NCBI GenBank assembly: GCA_965603355.1
Contig: CBFDCQ010000029.1
Location: 1 to 37,894, forward strand
Length of the DNA: 37,894 nt
Direction: 5' to 3'
DNA from: CBFDCQ01 sp965603355
GTDB taxonomy: Bacteria; Hydrogenedentota; CAZGCA01; CBFDCQ01
This document shows positions 1 to 8,819 of the stretch, piece after piece. The position numbers and the translations under genes were made by a program. Within the stretch, counting starts at the first letter, position 1, and every line of letters begins with the position of its first letter. The notes under the pieces are model-generated. The model was given only the letters and a program-made list of their open reading frames with translations. It was not told where the DNA came from and did not search any database.

Positions 1-1
1 A

Positions 2-556
2 ATAGCGGGTCTCAAATCCTTCTCACAGGCCAACGCTGACTTACTTTGCGGGCTCCTGACTGTACTGGCGTCGATCCTGCCGGTTAATGGTCTTGTTGCA
101 ATTCTTCGGTCTCCTCATTACGCTTTCGGGAAACCGAAGATTCCTGCGATGCATATGATCGCGATGGGTGCCCTCCACGTCTGCTTTCAGCTGGTCCTGT
201 TCCGCCCGTTCGGCGTAGCGGGGATCGCTGCGGCGCAGGTTGCCTGGGTTTGGATATCCGTGATAACGATTTTCATGATCCTGCCAAAAGACTGTAAAGG
301 CGTCTTCACTTACGCTGCCGGGTCCCTGATCAAGACGGTGGCGCTCGCTGTATGCGTGGGTCTGGGTCTGTACTATGCGAGGAGTCACATCACTGTGGAG
401 ATACTGGATGCATCCCGCGCGCTGCTCGTTGCGCGACTGTCTCTTTTCGCGTGCGCGACAACCGCACTCTTACTTGTATTGTTCAGAACGGTCCTGTTCG
501 CCGAATATCGGGAGTTCTCCCGGAACCCCGAGGTTACAGAAAGAGGGGAGGTATGA
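2..556 (+). CDS. Polysaccharide/lipid-linked oligosaccharide flippase, C-terminal part (MviN/MATE-like), truncated at window start
   Basis: The frame is open from base 2 without a start, so only the last ~184 residues are present. The visible part is hydrophobic with about four or five membrane helices. It carries a segment near the start (ILRSPHYAFGKPKIP) that resembles the MurJ/MviN and Wzx region between helices, where small residues precede a 'G-x-A-G-x-A' helix (FGVAGIAAAQVAW). The family moves lipid-linked sugar units or lipid II across the inner membrane. Its position at the head of a run of glycosyltransferase genes favours an exopolysaccharide-unit flippase over MurJ, but that is inference. 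The stop TGA at 554-556 lies eight bases before the next gene's likely start. The end is a short charged tail (EVTERGEV). Confidence 0.7.
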   Translation: MAGLKSFSQANADLLCGLLTVLASILPVNGLVAILRSPHYAFGKPKIPAMHMIAMGALHVCFQLVLFRPFGVAGIAAAQVAWVWISVITIFMILPKDCKGVFTYAAGSLIKTVALAVCVGLGLYYARSHITVEILDASRALLVARLSLFACATTALLLVLFRTVLFAEYREFSRNPEVTERGEV

Positions 557-561
557 GAAGT

Positions 562-2220
562 ATGGTTTCATCGAAGAAGAAGATGCTGGTAGTCGGTCTT
601 GACAGCGGCACTTGGCGTGTGCTCGATCCTCTAATGGAACGAGGTTGCATGCCGTTCATGCAAGGGTTGGTTCGGAGAGGGGCGCGGGGTATTCTGCGAA
701 GCACGGTGCCGCCCGTGACCGCGGCAGCATGGACATCTTTCCTGACCGGTCTGAACCCTGGAGCGCACGGGCTGTTCAATTTCTGGATGCACGATCCGAA
801 CACGTACGACGCCAGATACGTGGACGGATCGGCTCGCAAGAGCCGTCCATTATGGACGTATTTGAACGATGCCGGTCTGAAAACCGGACTCGTGAATGTG
901 CCCATGACATACCCGGTCAAGCCTCTCGACGGGTTCATGATATCGGGCCTGCTGACACCGAAAGCGGCAGAAGATTTCTGCTATCCCTCGGAGCTTAGAG
1001 AGCGAATTCGAGAGCGGTGGCCCAACTACATGTTCACATTCGAATGGGTGCATTATCGCTACGACATGCCGAGGTTGGTGGATAGGCTGCTGCGATGGCT
1101 TGACCAGCAATCAGATGTGTGCTCGTACCTGATGCGCGAACAACCTTGGGACGTGTTTGCCACGGTAATTACTCAAACGGACGTCATGCAACACGCTGCC
1201 ATGCACCTGATAGAGGAAGGGATCATTGGGAACAATCGTGCACACCGTTCAGCCGTCGCGCTGATAGAGAAGTTCTATAGCCGGGTTGACGCGGCGTTCC
1301 AACGACTCGTCGAGGAGGCCGGAGCAGATGTGCCCGTTATTGTACTGTCGGACCATGGTTCAGAACGAACGAGGAAGGTCGCTTACCTCGACGAGCTGCT
1401 TGCGCAGGGAGATTTCCTGCATTACTTTCCGTCATCGCGTTTCAGGGGGGTACGTGAGAGAACGGTACAGCACGCCAAAGTCCTGTTTGAGAGATTGGAC
1501 TGGCTTCACGTCCATGCCAGGTTGCTTCGGACGCGCCCGAGGCTACTGGTCACAACAAACAGACAGCGGCGTAGCAGCATAGATTTTGCACGCTCACGAG
1601 CATTCAGTTCCGGCTCGTATGGCGGATCATATCCAGGTGTTTCCGTCAATCTCAAAGGAAGAGAGCGTAGCGGTATTGTCGAGCCGGGTGAGGAGTATGA
1701 GAAGATCCGCAACTCGGTGATCGAGCTGCTTCGCGAGTGTAAGGACGTGGAAGGTTCGCCCGTTTTCGAGGACGTTTTCAGGCGCGAGGATGTCTACAAT
1801 GGGCAGTTTGTGAACGCTGCGCCGGACGTTGTGCCCATACCTGCCGCAGGATACGCTGTTCTGGGCAAGAGGGGCGCAGCGGGTGCCGTGGTGTCTGATC
1901 CCGAGCCAGGGATGATTCCAGGGGCGCATTCGCCGGAAGGTATGATATTGCTGGCAGGTCCTGGAGCGGCTAATGAGGACATTTCATCTGGCGCCGACAT
2001 GTGCGATGTTCTCCCGACCATACTGCATTGGCTCGGATTGAAACTACCTCGAGGGTTCGATGGATGCGTCCTGCATGAGTTCTTTACGCCTGAACTAGCT
2101 GGGTCCGAGATTCAGTACAGTGAGGTGGACGCAAGGAGAACAACGGACGCCGGCGCTGCTGAAGGTGCCACACAAGAGTCTATTAAGCAACGGTTGAGAG
2201 GGTTAGGTTATCTGGATTAG
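562..2220 (+). CDS. Type I phosphodiesterase / alkaline-phosphatase-superfamily hydrolase
   Basis: The protein is about 552 aa, with the metal-dependent phosphodiesterase/nucleotide pyrophosphatase fold. Visible elements in order are the first metal site in VVGLDSGTW, the nucleophile loop PPVTAAAWTSFLTG (Thr or Ser nucleophile), a D-x3-H pair in TDVMQHAAMH, the DHG metal motif in VLSDHGSERT, and a late His in GAHSPEG. It ends in LRGLGYLD, a tail often seen in this family. A GGAGG at 547-551 is spaced 10 bases from ATG 562 but only 1 base from ATG 553, so 562 is the preferred start; 553 would overlap the flippase stop. There is no signal peptide. Homologues often sit in polysaccharide loci, where the substrate is usually unknown; hydrolysis of a nucleotide-sugar or lipid-linked phosphodiester is only a guess. 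Confidence 0.8.
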   Translation: MVSSKKKMLVVGLDSGTWRVLDPLMERGCMPFMQGLVRRGARGILRSTVPPVTAAAWTSFLTGLNPGAHGLFNFWMHDPNTYDARYVDGSARKSRPLWTYLNDAGLKTGLVNVPMTYPVKPLDGFMISGLLTPKAAEDFCYPSELRERIRERWPNYMFTFEWVHYRYDMPRLVDRLLRWLDQQSDVCSYLMREQPWDVFATVITQTDVMQHAAMHLIEEGIIGNNRAHRSAVALIEKFYSRVDAAFQRLVEEAGADVPVIVLSDHGSERTRKVAYLDELLAQGDFLHYFPSSRFRGVRERTVQHAKVLFERLDWLHVHARLLRTRPRLLVTTNRQRRSSIDFARSRAFSSGSYGGSYPGVSVNLKGRERSGIVEPGEEYEKIRNSVIELLRECKDVEGSPVFEDVFRREDVYNGQFVNAAPDVVPIPAAGYAVLGKRGAAGAVVSDPEPGMIPGAHSPEGMILLAGPGAANEDISSGADMCDVLPTILHWLGLKLPRGFDGCVLHEFFTPELAGSEIQYSEVDARRTTDAGAAEGATQESIKQRLRGLGYLD

Positions 2221-2247
2221 GCCAGGGTTGCCTTCGCGGGATAAAGT

Positions 2248-3519
2248 TTGAACATACTGTTACTGAACTACAGATACTATCTATCGGGCGGGCCCGAGCG
2301 GTACATGTTCGGTGTCAAGAAGATGCTCGAAGATCAGGGGCACCGAGTTGTACCGTTTGCGATCAACTATGCGGAGAACTGCGAAACACCCTACTCCCGA
2401 TACTTCGCTTCACCTCCGATCAGTTCCGATGTCGTCCTGTACAAGGACGCGAAGCTTTCCGCGGCGCAGAAGCTGAAGCTGCTTGCCAAAGCGACCTACA
2501 ACTTCGAGGCGAAACGCAAGGTGAAACAGCTTATACGGGAGCAGAAACCGGACATCGCGTATGCTCTCCAGATAGTCAATTTGCTGTATCCCTCTGTGAT
2601 TGATGCGTGTTACGAGATGGGCGTACCGGTAGTGTACCGCCTGTCGGATTTTCAGTTGATCTGTCCGAACTACAAGTTCTTCCGAGACGGTCGAATCTGC
2701 GAAGAGTGCATTCATGGGCAGCACTACAGAGGTCTTCTGCACAAATGCCTGAAAGGGTCACTGACGGTCTCGGGTGCGCGTGTGTTTGCGATGTACCTGC
2801 ATAGAGCACGCCGGATGAAAAGGAAGGTGGCGGCGTACGTGACCCCGTCAAAGATCCTGCGTGAGAAAATGATCGAGGGTGGGTTCGAGCCTGCCAAGGT
2901 GTTTCACGTGCCAACGTTCATAGAGTCCTCTGCCATCCGGCCCGAATTCACACCGGGCGATTACATTCTGTACGTGGGCCAGGTTGTCCCGTTTAAGGGA
3001 GTGCGCACTCTCGTTGAAGCATTTGGCCTTCTGAGACGCGCCCGGCCGATGCGACTTCTTCTTGCAGGGTTCTCAATGCTGGACGAGGAGGAGAAGCTGA
3101 AGGAGATGGTCAATAGCAGGGGAATAAGCGGCGTCGAGTTCCTTGGATTCAAGGGCGGCGATGAACTTGCAGGACTTTATCGTTCGGCGCGGTTCGTGGT
3201 TATGCCCACCCTCTGGTACGAGAACATACCGAACGTGGTTCTGGAAGCCATGGCGTATGGAAAACCCGTTGTAGGGAGCGACCTTGGCAGCGTGGCGGAA
3301 ATTATTGACGATGGTCGGGATGGACTGTTGTTCGAGGCGGGCAGCGCCGAAGCGTTGAAATCCGAGATGGAACGGTTAATCGGCGACGACTCGCTCGTCA
3401 CGGAGTTGGGAACTGCGGCTCGCAAGAAGATGGAGGACGAGTTCTCGGTCGAGAGACACTACGCTAGGTTGTCCGGTGTTCTCGAGGGGGCGCGTGACGC
3501 TCTTACGGCGCACCGATGA
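2248..3519 (+). CDS. Glycosyltransferase family 4 (GT-B fold)
   Basis: This 423-aa protein starts at TTG 2248; no in-frame ATG precedes the conserved start NILLLNYRYYLSGGPERY. The N-terminal acceptor-binding domain contains a cysteine cluster (Cys139, 151, 154, 167) around FFRDGRICEEC, a module seen in a subset of GT4 enzymes and possibly metal-binding. The C-terminal donor domain has LYVGQVVPFKG and the E-x7-E retaining-GT4 signature in ENIPNVVLE (near residue 325), followed by AYGKPVVGSDLGSVAEII. It probably adds one sugar to the lipid-linked repeat unit at the cytoplasmic membrane face. Donor and acceptor cannot be deduced. It lies 27 bases after the phosphodiesterase gene in the same operon. 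Confidence 0.85.
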   Translation: MNILLLNYRYYLSGGPERYMFGVKKMLEDQGHRVVPFAINYAENCETPYSRYFASPPISSDVVLYKDAKLSAAQKLKLLAKATYNFEAKRKVKQLIREQKPDIAYALQIVNLLYPSVIDACYEMGVPVVYRLSDFQLICPNYKFFRDGRICEECIHGQHYRGLLHKCLKGSLTVSGARVFAMYLHRARRMKRKVAAYVTPSKILREKMIEGGFEPAKVFHVPTFIESSAIRPEFTPGDYILYVGQVVPFKGVRTLVEAFGLLRRARPMRLLLAGFSMLDEEEKLKEMVNSRGISGVEFLGFKGGDELAGLYRSARFVVMPTLWYENIPNVVLEAMAYGKPVVGSDLGSVAEIIDDGRDGLLFEAGSAEALKSEMERLIGDDSLVTELGTAARKKMEDEFSVERHYARLSGVLEGARDALTAHR

Positions 3520-3588
3520 TGACAAGATTTCGCGTAGTGCCCTGGCCGAAAACGACGGACCCTCCCTCGGGAACAGAGGATGATCAGC

Positions 3589-3619
3589 TTGCCAAACAGG
3601 CGGGCAAATGTGTTATCAT
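3589..3619 (+). promoter_or_regulatory. Possible sigma70-type promoter ahead of the second glycosyltransferase
   Basis: TTGCCA (3589-3594) and TATCAT (3614-3619) are separated by 19 bases. They lie in a 187-base gap after the first glycosyltransferase, an unusually large gap for this cluster. The spacing is longer than ideal, so this is tentative. Confidence 0.35.
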
Positions 3620-3706
3620 GAATAGTACTGTCTCAGTCGGGGTGTGGGCGCAGAAGGCGTGCCAGACATAGTGTTGCACCCGCTGTAGGTTGTCAGGAGC
3701 GAGGCT

Positions 3707-4819
3707 ATGAAGATAGCGGTAATTGGGATAAGGGGAGTGCCTGCGACGTACGGCGGTCTGGAGACGTGTGCCGAGGAGGTCGGTGTCAGGTTGGCGCAAC
3801 GCGGTCACGAGGTCATCGTCTACTGCAGAAAGGGCTACTATAAGGAGTCGACGAAGGAATACAAAGGTATCAAGCGCATCACACTGCCTCATCTGCGTCT
3901 CAAGATCACCGACACGTATTCACACAGCCTACTCGCGATGTTCCACGTGCTGACCCAAAAGCCGCATGTGATTCTGGCCTTTAATCCCGGTGTGGCAACG
4001 CTTTGCGTCATTCCAAAGGTGTTCCGTCACAAAGTGGCGCTGAACCCGGATGGGTTTGACTGGCGACGGAAGAAATGGGGTTGGTTTGCCCGCAAATTCA
4101 TCTACATGTCAGCATTTGTTGCGGCGAAGGTATGCGACAAACTGATCATAGACGCCGTTTCGGTCAAGGACTATTACCAGGATGCGTTCAAGTGCGATCC
4201 GGTATACATCCCTAATGGCGCGAACATTGAAACCTCCGAGAATCCCGACATCCTCAGCGAGTACGGGCTCGAGAAGGACGGCTATTTCCTTTTTCTCAGC
4301 CGACACGTGCCGGAGAACAGTTGCGAGCACATCATAGAGGCCTTCGAGGGCCTTGACACTGACAAGAAGCTCGTGATGGGCGGCGGTACGGGCGACGAGA
4401 GCAGCTATGCCGCGAGCTTGCGGGATACCAAGGATGAGAGAATCATATTCCCCGGACCCATCTATGATCCGATCCACGTCAAGGAGCTGCACTGCGGCTG
4501 CTACGCCGTCATACACGGTAACCAGCCGGGCGGCACGAGTCTCGGGCTGCTTAAAGCGATGGGTTTGGGCACGTGCGTTCTGACGCTTGACACGCCGGAC
4601 AACGCGTATGTCGCCTCGTCCGATGCCGCGGTCCTGTATGAGTTGTCCAGCGAGGGCCTGAGGGACAAGCTGAGATACCTCGTGGACAACGAGGAGAAGG
4701 TTCGGGAGTATCGCCGCAAGGCTGTTGAGAGAATACAAGAGGAGTACATGTGGGACAAGGTAACTGACAAGTATGAGCAGGTGTTTATGTCGTTGACGGG
4801 TGAAAGAGCCCGTCACTGA
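3707..4819 (+). CDS. DUF1972-type glycosyltransferase (rhamnosyltransferase-like)
   Basis: This 370-aa protein has the diagnostic N-terminus of DUF1972 glycosyltransferases, IGIRGVPATYGGLET, as in WchF/Cps2T-type rhamnosyltransferases. The start ATG 3707 has AGGAG seven bases upstream. The C-terminal donor-binding segment reads HGNQPGGTSLGLLKAM, whereas as I recall the family usually has H-x-x-E-V-G-G-T-x-P-x-L-L-E-A. Both acidic positions are therefore changed here, to Gln and Lys, which may mean altered chemistry or loss of activity. It sits between the GT4 gene and the epimerase gene and belongs to repeat-unit assembly. Assigning rhamnose as donor would be guesswork. Confidence 0.8.
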   Translation: MKIAVIGIRGVPATYGGLETCAEEVGVRLAQRGHEVIVYCRKGYYKESTKEYKGIKRITLPHLRLKITDTYSHSLLAMFHVLTQKPHVILAFNPGVATLCVIPKVFRHKVALNPDGFDWRRKKWGWFARKFIYMSAFVAAKVCDKLIIDAVSVKDYYQDAFKCDPVYIPNGANIETSENPDILSEYGLEKDGYFLFLSRHVPENSCEHIIEAFEGLDTDKKLVMGGGTGDESSYAASLRDTKDERIIFPGPIYDPIHVKELHCGCYAVIHGNQPGGTSLGLLKAMGLGTCVLTLDTPDNAYVASSDAAVLYELSSEGLRDKLRYLVDNEEKVREYRRKAVERIQEEYMWDKVTDKYEQVFMSLTGERARH

Positions 4820-4869
4820 ATTTCGTCGCCGGTCCAGTGCCGGACGACTTGTTGGCAGGAGGGTATGAA

Positions 4870-5907
4870 GTGGGCAAAACGCTTGTAATCGGCGGAGCAG
4901 GGTTCATCGGGTGCAACGCCGCGAAAAGGTTCATGGATAAGGGCGACGATGTGGCCGTTCTCGACAACCTTTCCCGTAAGGGGACGCGCGAGAACCTTGA
5001 GTGGCTCAAGAAACAGGGGCCGGTCGAAGCCGTAGTCGGTGACATAAGGAAGTATGATGAGATAAAAGACTTTTTCAGGAAACATGACGACGCCAACACA
5101 GTTCTCCACATGGCTGCGCAGGTTGCTGTGACTACTTCTGTCGCCAATCCTCGGGAGGACTTCGAGATAAACGCTTTGGGAACGTTCAACGTGCTTGAGG
5201 CTATGAGGGAGCACGTGCCGGACGCAATGCTGGTATTCGCTTCGACGAACAAGGTTTACGGGGGCATGGAAAATGTGGGGGTATGTTTGCGCAGCAACAG
5301 GTATGAGTACGAGAATCTTGCGAAAGGTGTGAGCGAGAGTATGCCTCTGGATTTTCACTCTCCGTATGGATGCTCGAAAGGGTGCGCCGACCAGTATGTA
5401 AGGGACTACACGAGGATTTACGGTCTCAAGGCGACGGCGCTGCGCCAGTCCTGCATTTACGGATATCGCCAATTTGGGATCGAGGACCAGGGTTGGGTGG
5501 CGTGGTTCACTATTGCGGCGGCTCTGGAGCACCCGGTCGTAATATACGGAGACGGCAAGCAGGTGAGAGACGTCTTGTTCATAGACGATCTCTTGGATGC
5601 GTTTGAGTTGGCCGCTGAAGATCCCGAGAAACACTCAGGTCAGATATACAATATCGGTGGTGGTCCGAACAACACTATGTCGCTTCTGGAGCTGATAGAT
5701 TTCCTCGAGGATCTGACAGGACGTCGGCCGGAGTACTCGTTTGATGACTGGAGGCCGGGCGACCAGAAGGTGTTCGTTGCCGATATAGGACACGCCGGTG
5801 AACTCATGGGTTGGAGCCCCAAAGTCTCACCGAAAGAGGGCGTATCTAAGTTGTACGAGTGGGTCGGGAAGAACAAGCAGATGTTCATAGACCTGGAGAT
5901 ATGTTGA
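4870..5907 (+). CDS. NAD-dependent sugar epimerase, CDP-paratose 2-epimerase-like
   Basis: This is a short-chain dehydrogenase/reductase-type nucleotide-sugar enzyme of about 345 aa. It has the Rossmann motif GGAGFIG at the start, ASTNKVYG, the catalytic Y-x3-K in SPYGCSKG, and the string RQSCIYGYRQFG followed by EDQGWVAWF, which I recognise from CDP-paratose 2-epimerases (TyvE/RfbE type). The start GTG 4870 has AGGAGG at 4857-4862. A longer frame from GTG 4837 has no ribosome binding site and would add residues before the Rossmann strand. The family converts CDP-paratose to CDP-tyvelose, but no CDP-paratose synthase is in the window, so the exact substrate is uncertain. It provides an activated sugar to the glycosyltransferases around it. 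Confidence 0.8.
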   Translation: MGKTLVIGGAGFIGCNAAKRFMDKGDDVAVLDNLSRKGTRENLEWLKKQGPVEAVVGDIRKYDEIKDFFRKHDDANTVLHMAAQVAVTTSVANPREDFEINALGTFNVLEAMREHVPDAMLVFASTNKVYGGMENVGVCLRSNRYEYENLAKGVSESMPLDFHSPYGCSKGCADQYVRDYTRIYGLKATALRQSCIYGYRQFGIEDQGWVAWFTIAAALEHPVVIYGDGKQVRDVLFIDDLLDAFELAAEDPEKHSGQIYNIGGGPNNTMSLLELIDFLEDLTGRRPEYSFDDWRPGDQKVFVADIGHAGELMGWSPKVSPKEGVSKLYEWVGKNKQMFIDLEIC

Positions 5908-6011
5908 GGCACGAGCCACGGCGAAGAAATGTCCGAGTGAGCGACTGCGTAGAGAAGACAGGATGCCGGTGAAGGAGCTGGAACAACGTGGCTTGACGAC
6001 GTAAGGGTCGG

Positions 6012-7484
6012 GTGCCACTGGGAAAAGCTATGTCTAGAGGTGCGAAATTCCTAGTCTCGACGGCGCCGTTGATATGCATTGACATGGCGCTTGCGGCATT
6101 CTGTTTTCTAGCCGCGTACGCGATACGTTTCGACATGTCTCTGCTAAATCTCGAGTGGGTTAGAAACAGGACAGAGTTCGAACCCTACGTTCACCTGATG
6201 GTTTTCGCGCCTTTCGTGAGGGTTTTCGCTTACAGCCTCTTCGGAGTCTACGAGACGCGAGGAAGGGGAGCTCGGGGCGGGGACGACACTTTCAGTCTGT
6301 TCAAGGCGATCTGTCTAGGGACAGCGATTATCATCATTCTGGCGTTCCTGTACAGACGCGGTTTCCAGTTCAGAGAGTATTCCTATTCGCGCTACGTGTT
6401 CCTGGCCGACTGGTTGTTGAGTCTATTTGTCGTGACAGGGGTTCATTCACTCATACGCACATTGCGAGGCGAGCTTAGGCGGAAAGGGGTAGGGGTACAT
6501 CGCATTGCGATCCAGGGTGTGGGCGAGACGGGACGCGCTTTGGTGGAAGAGATGCAAAGGTTCCCTGAGTTCGGATATGATGTCACGGGCTACATTGATG
6601 ACAGCTCCGAGGAAGACGAAATAAGGGTCGGCAACCGTGTTTTCCAGCGGTTGGGGGGAACAGAGGGAGTCCTCGACGTCATTAACCGGCATAAACTTGA
6701 CGAGATTATCCTCACGAATGCCGGCGCGCTGGGCGACGGCCTCATGGAGTTCATCGATCAGTGCGACAAGGTGGACGTGGTGGTCAAGATGGTTCCGGAT
6801 CTTTATGGAATCTTATTCCGCAGGAAAGCGGTTGAGGAGCTAGCCGGGCTGCCGGTCATTCAGGTCAACGAGCTCGCCATCGTCGGGTTCGCAAGAGTTC
6901 TGAAAAGGGCCGAGGACGTGATTCTGTCCGCTTTGGGCCTGTTGATTTTCTCCCCGTTGCTCGCCTTCACAGCCGTTCTGATAAAGCTGGGCAGTTCGGG
7001 TCCGGTCCTGTTCAAGCAGGACAGAGTAGGCAAAAACGGCCGCCTATTCACGTGTTATAAGTTTCGCTCGATGGTTAATGATGCTGAAGCCATGAGAAGT
7101 TCGCTGGAGCATTTGAACGTCGCAGAGGGTCACATCTTCAAGATCAAGGACGACCCGAGAATCACACGCCTCGGGAGAGTTATTCGGAAGACCTCCATTG
7201 ATGAGCTGCCGCAGCTCTGGAATGTCCTGAAGGGCGAGATGAGCCTCGTCGGACCGCGGCCGCCGCTGCCCAGGGAGGTCGCGAAATACGAAGAGTGGCA
7301 GAGAAGACGCTTCTCGACTACGCCCGGCATCACCGGACTGTGGCAGGTCAGCAGGTCGGGGCATTCGTTTGAAGAGATGTTCAAATGGGACATCTACTAC
7401 ATCGAAAACTGGTCGGTTTGGCTGGATTTCAAGATTCTCTTGAAAACAATAGCTGTCGTCATCATGGGCAAAGGCGCATACTGA
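6012..7484 (+). CDS. Polyprenyl glycosylphosphotransferase (exopolysaccharide initiating sugar transferase, WbaP/WcaJ type)
   Basis: This 490-aa integral membrane enzyme has four N-terminal membrane helices (about residues 10-150). A CoA-binding-like Rossmann domain follows (IAIQGVGETGRALVEEM, near 165). A further hydrophobic segment (LSALGLLIFSPLLA) leads into the C-terminal bacterial sugar transferase domain, with GPVLFKQDRVGKNGRLF, YKFRSM, DELPQLWNVLKGEMSLVGPRPP and PGITGLWQVSGR-like PGITGLWQVSRS. The family transfers a sugar-1-phosphate from a nucleotide sugar to undecaprenyl phosphate, the first step of repeat-unit synthesis. GTG 6012 is used with AAGGG just upstream; ATG 6030 is an alternative. 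It follows the epimerase after about 100 bases without an obvious signal. Confidence 0.9.
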   Translation: MPLGKAMSRGAKFLVSTAPLICIDMALAAFCFLAAYAIRFDMSLLNLEWVRNRTEFEPYVHLMVFAPFVRVFAYSLFGVYETRGRGARGGDDTFSLFKAICLGTAIIIILAFLYRRGFQFREYSYSRYVFLADWLLSLFVVTGVHSLIRTLRGELRRKGVGVHRIAIQGVGETGRALVEEMQRFPEFGYDVTGYIDDSSEEDEIRVGNRVFQRLGGTEGVLDVINRHKLDEIILTNAGALGDGLMEFIDQCDKVDVVVKMVPDLYGILFRRKAVEELAGLPVIQVNELAIVGFARVLKRAEDVILSALGLLIFSPLLAFTAVLIKLGSSGPVLFKQDRVGKNGRLFTCYKFRSMVNDAEAMRSSLEHLNVAEGHIFKIKDDPRITRLGRVIRKTSIDELPQLWNVLKGEMSLVGPRPPLPREVAKYEEWQRRRFSTTPGITGLWQVSRSGHSFEEMFKWDIYYIENWSVWLDFKILLKTIAVVIMGKGAY

Positions 7485-7563
7485 TAGTGAGCTTGACGCG
7501 GTTGCAATGGAACGAGGTTGAAAGCGCGAATAAGGCGGCGGTACGCCGGCTGAGACTGAGCAT

Positions 7564-8694
7564 ATGAGAGAATTGAGAGGATCTCTGATAATATGGGCCA
7601 TCCTGATGGGGCTGTTCCTCCTTGTTGTCATGTGGGTGAGCCGGTACGGCGACCGAGCCGCGCGAACGGTAGAGTCGCGTATGAAGCTGACGCAGGGGCT
7701 GGAGCTGGAGTCCTCAAGTAGGCTGGCTGAGGCGATTCAGAACTATGAGGAAGTTGTCAGCGCGGACGAAGAGGCGTTTCGACCGCGCGCACTGCTTGTC
7801 CGAGCTTACGTGAGAGCCGGCAGGTTTGCCGACGCGCTGTCTCATGCGGAACGGGCCGTCGAGCTCGCTCCTGCGCCCCGGCGGCTGCAGCCGCTATTGC
7901 TCCTCACCAGCGTCTGCCGCGAGATGGGCCGGTGGGACAGGGCGCTGAGCGCTGCAGAACGGGCTGTCGAAGCGTCGCCGAGATGCGGCGAGGCGCATTA
8001 CGGGCTGGCGAAAGCGGCGGCGGCGATGAGAGATTACCCCCGCATGGTTGAGGAGCTGAAGGAAGTAGCGAGACTGGGCGCGCGAGCGTCGTCAGCGGAA
8101 TATGAAGAGGCCTGGGCGCGGCGTCGCGAGAAGATAGCCGAGTATGAGGCGCAGATCAGCCAGGGCGACGGATCGCCCGAGGTTCACTACAGACTTGGCG
8201 TTGAGTACAAGGAAGCAGGGTTATGGCAAAATGCGGCAGAGGCCTTCACGAAGGCTGTTGCGGCAGAAAAAGAACAGGTGGATGCCGATTTCTGGCTCGG
8301 TGTAGGGGCTGAGGTGAAAGGTGACTTGGAAGGCGCCATCGCGCGATATAGAGAAGTGGTCGAGACTAACCCAAACCACCGTAATGGGCTGGTCAACCTT
8401 GAACGCGCTCTCCTGCTGAAGCAGATCGCTGGACAAACCGCCGACGCGCGAACGTGGTACACGCTCGGCCAGTTGAATTACCGGTTCAAGCGTTGGGAGG
8501 AGTCCGTCGGCAACTTCAGCAAAGCTATAGAACTCGACCCGGGTTTGGCCGACGCCCATTTCAGGTTGGGTCTGGTGCTGCAGATACTCGGCAGACCTGG
8601 CGAAGCGCGGGCCGCATACACCGAGGCGGTCAGACTGCTCCCGACCCACGCCCGGGCACTCCTCGCCTTACGGGCACTCGAATCCCGACGATAG
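7564..8694 (+). CDS. Membrane-anchored tetratricopeptide-repeat protein
   Basis: This 376-aa protein has one N-terminal membrane helix (IIWAILMGLFLLVVMWV, residues about 9-25) and then TPR helices to the end. The clearest repeats are around residues 45-110, 120-150, 200-265 and 300-370 (for example WYTLGQLNYRFKRWEESVGNFSK... and ADAHFRLGLVLQILGRPGEA). The long Ala/Glu-rich stretch matches TPR composition. TPR proteins scaffold other proteins; as the last gene of the polysaccharide cluster it may help assemble the polymerisation or export complex, as PrsT/PEP-CTERM-type TPR proteins do. That role is inferred from context only. The ribosome binding site is weak. Confidence 0.75.
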   Translation: MRELRGSLIIWAILMGLFLLVVMWVSRYGDRAARTVESRMKLTQGLELESSSRLAEAIQNYEEVVSADEEAFRPRALLVRAYVRAGRFADALSHAERAVELAPAPRRLQPLLLLTSVCREMGRWDRALSAAERAVEASPRCGEAHYGLAKAAAAMRDYPRMVEELKEVARLGARASSAEYEEAWARRREKIAEYEAQISQGDGSPEVHYRLGVEYKEAGLWQNAAEAFTKAVAAEKEQVDADFWLGVGAEVKGDLEGAIARYREVVETNPNHRNGLVNLERALLLKQIAGQTADARTWYTLGQLNYRFKRWEESVGNFSKAIELDPGLADAHFRLGLVLQILGRPGEARAAYTEAVRLLPTHARALLALRALESRR

Positions 8695-8754
8695 CTCCCG
8701 CGCAAAGACAAACAGCAGGCGTGATGCACGTCGCGTTGTCCCGCAAGCGTTTCG

Positions 8755-8783
8755 TTGACACACGTTTACGCGTGTGATACTCT
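8755..8783 (+). promoter_or_regulatory. Promoter of recD2 with an embedded 18-bp inverted repeat
   Basis: TTGACA (8755-8760) and TACTCT (8778-8783) are 17 bases apart, 37 bases before the recD2 start. The spacer is almost filled by a perfect inverted repeat, CACACG-TTTACG-CGTGTG (8759-8776). That is the position expected for an operator bound by a repressor. It does not resemble the Gram-negative or Gram-positive LexA boxes that I know. Confidence 0.55.
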
Positions 8784-8819
8784 TCATTCCGTCCTACAGT
8801 GGTCGCGGGAGAAAGCTGA

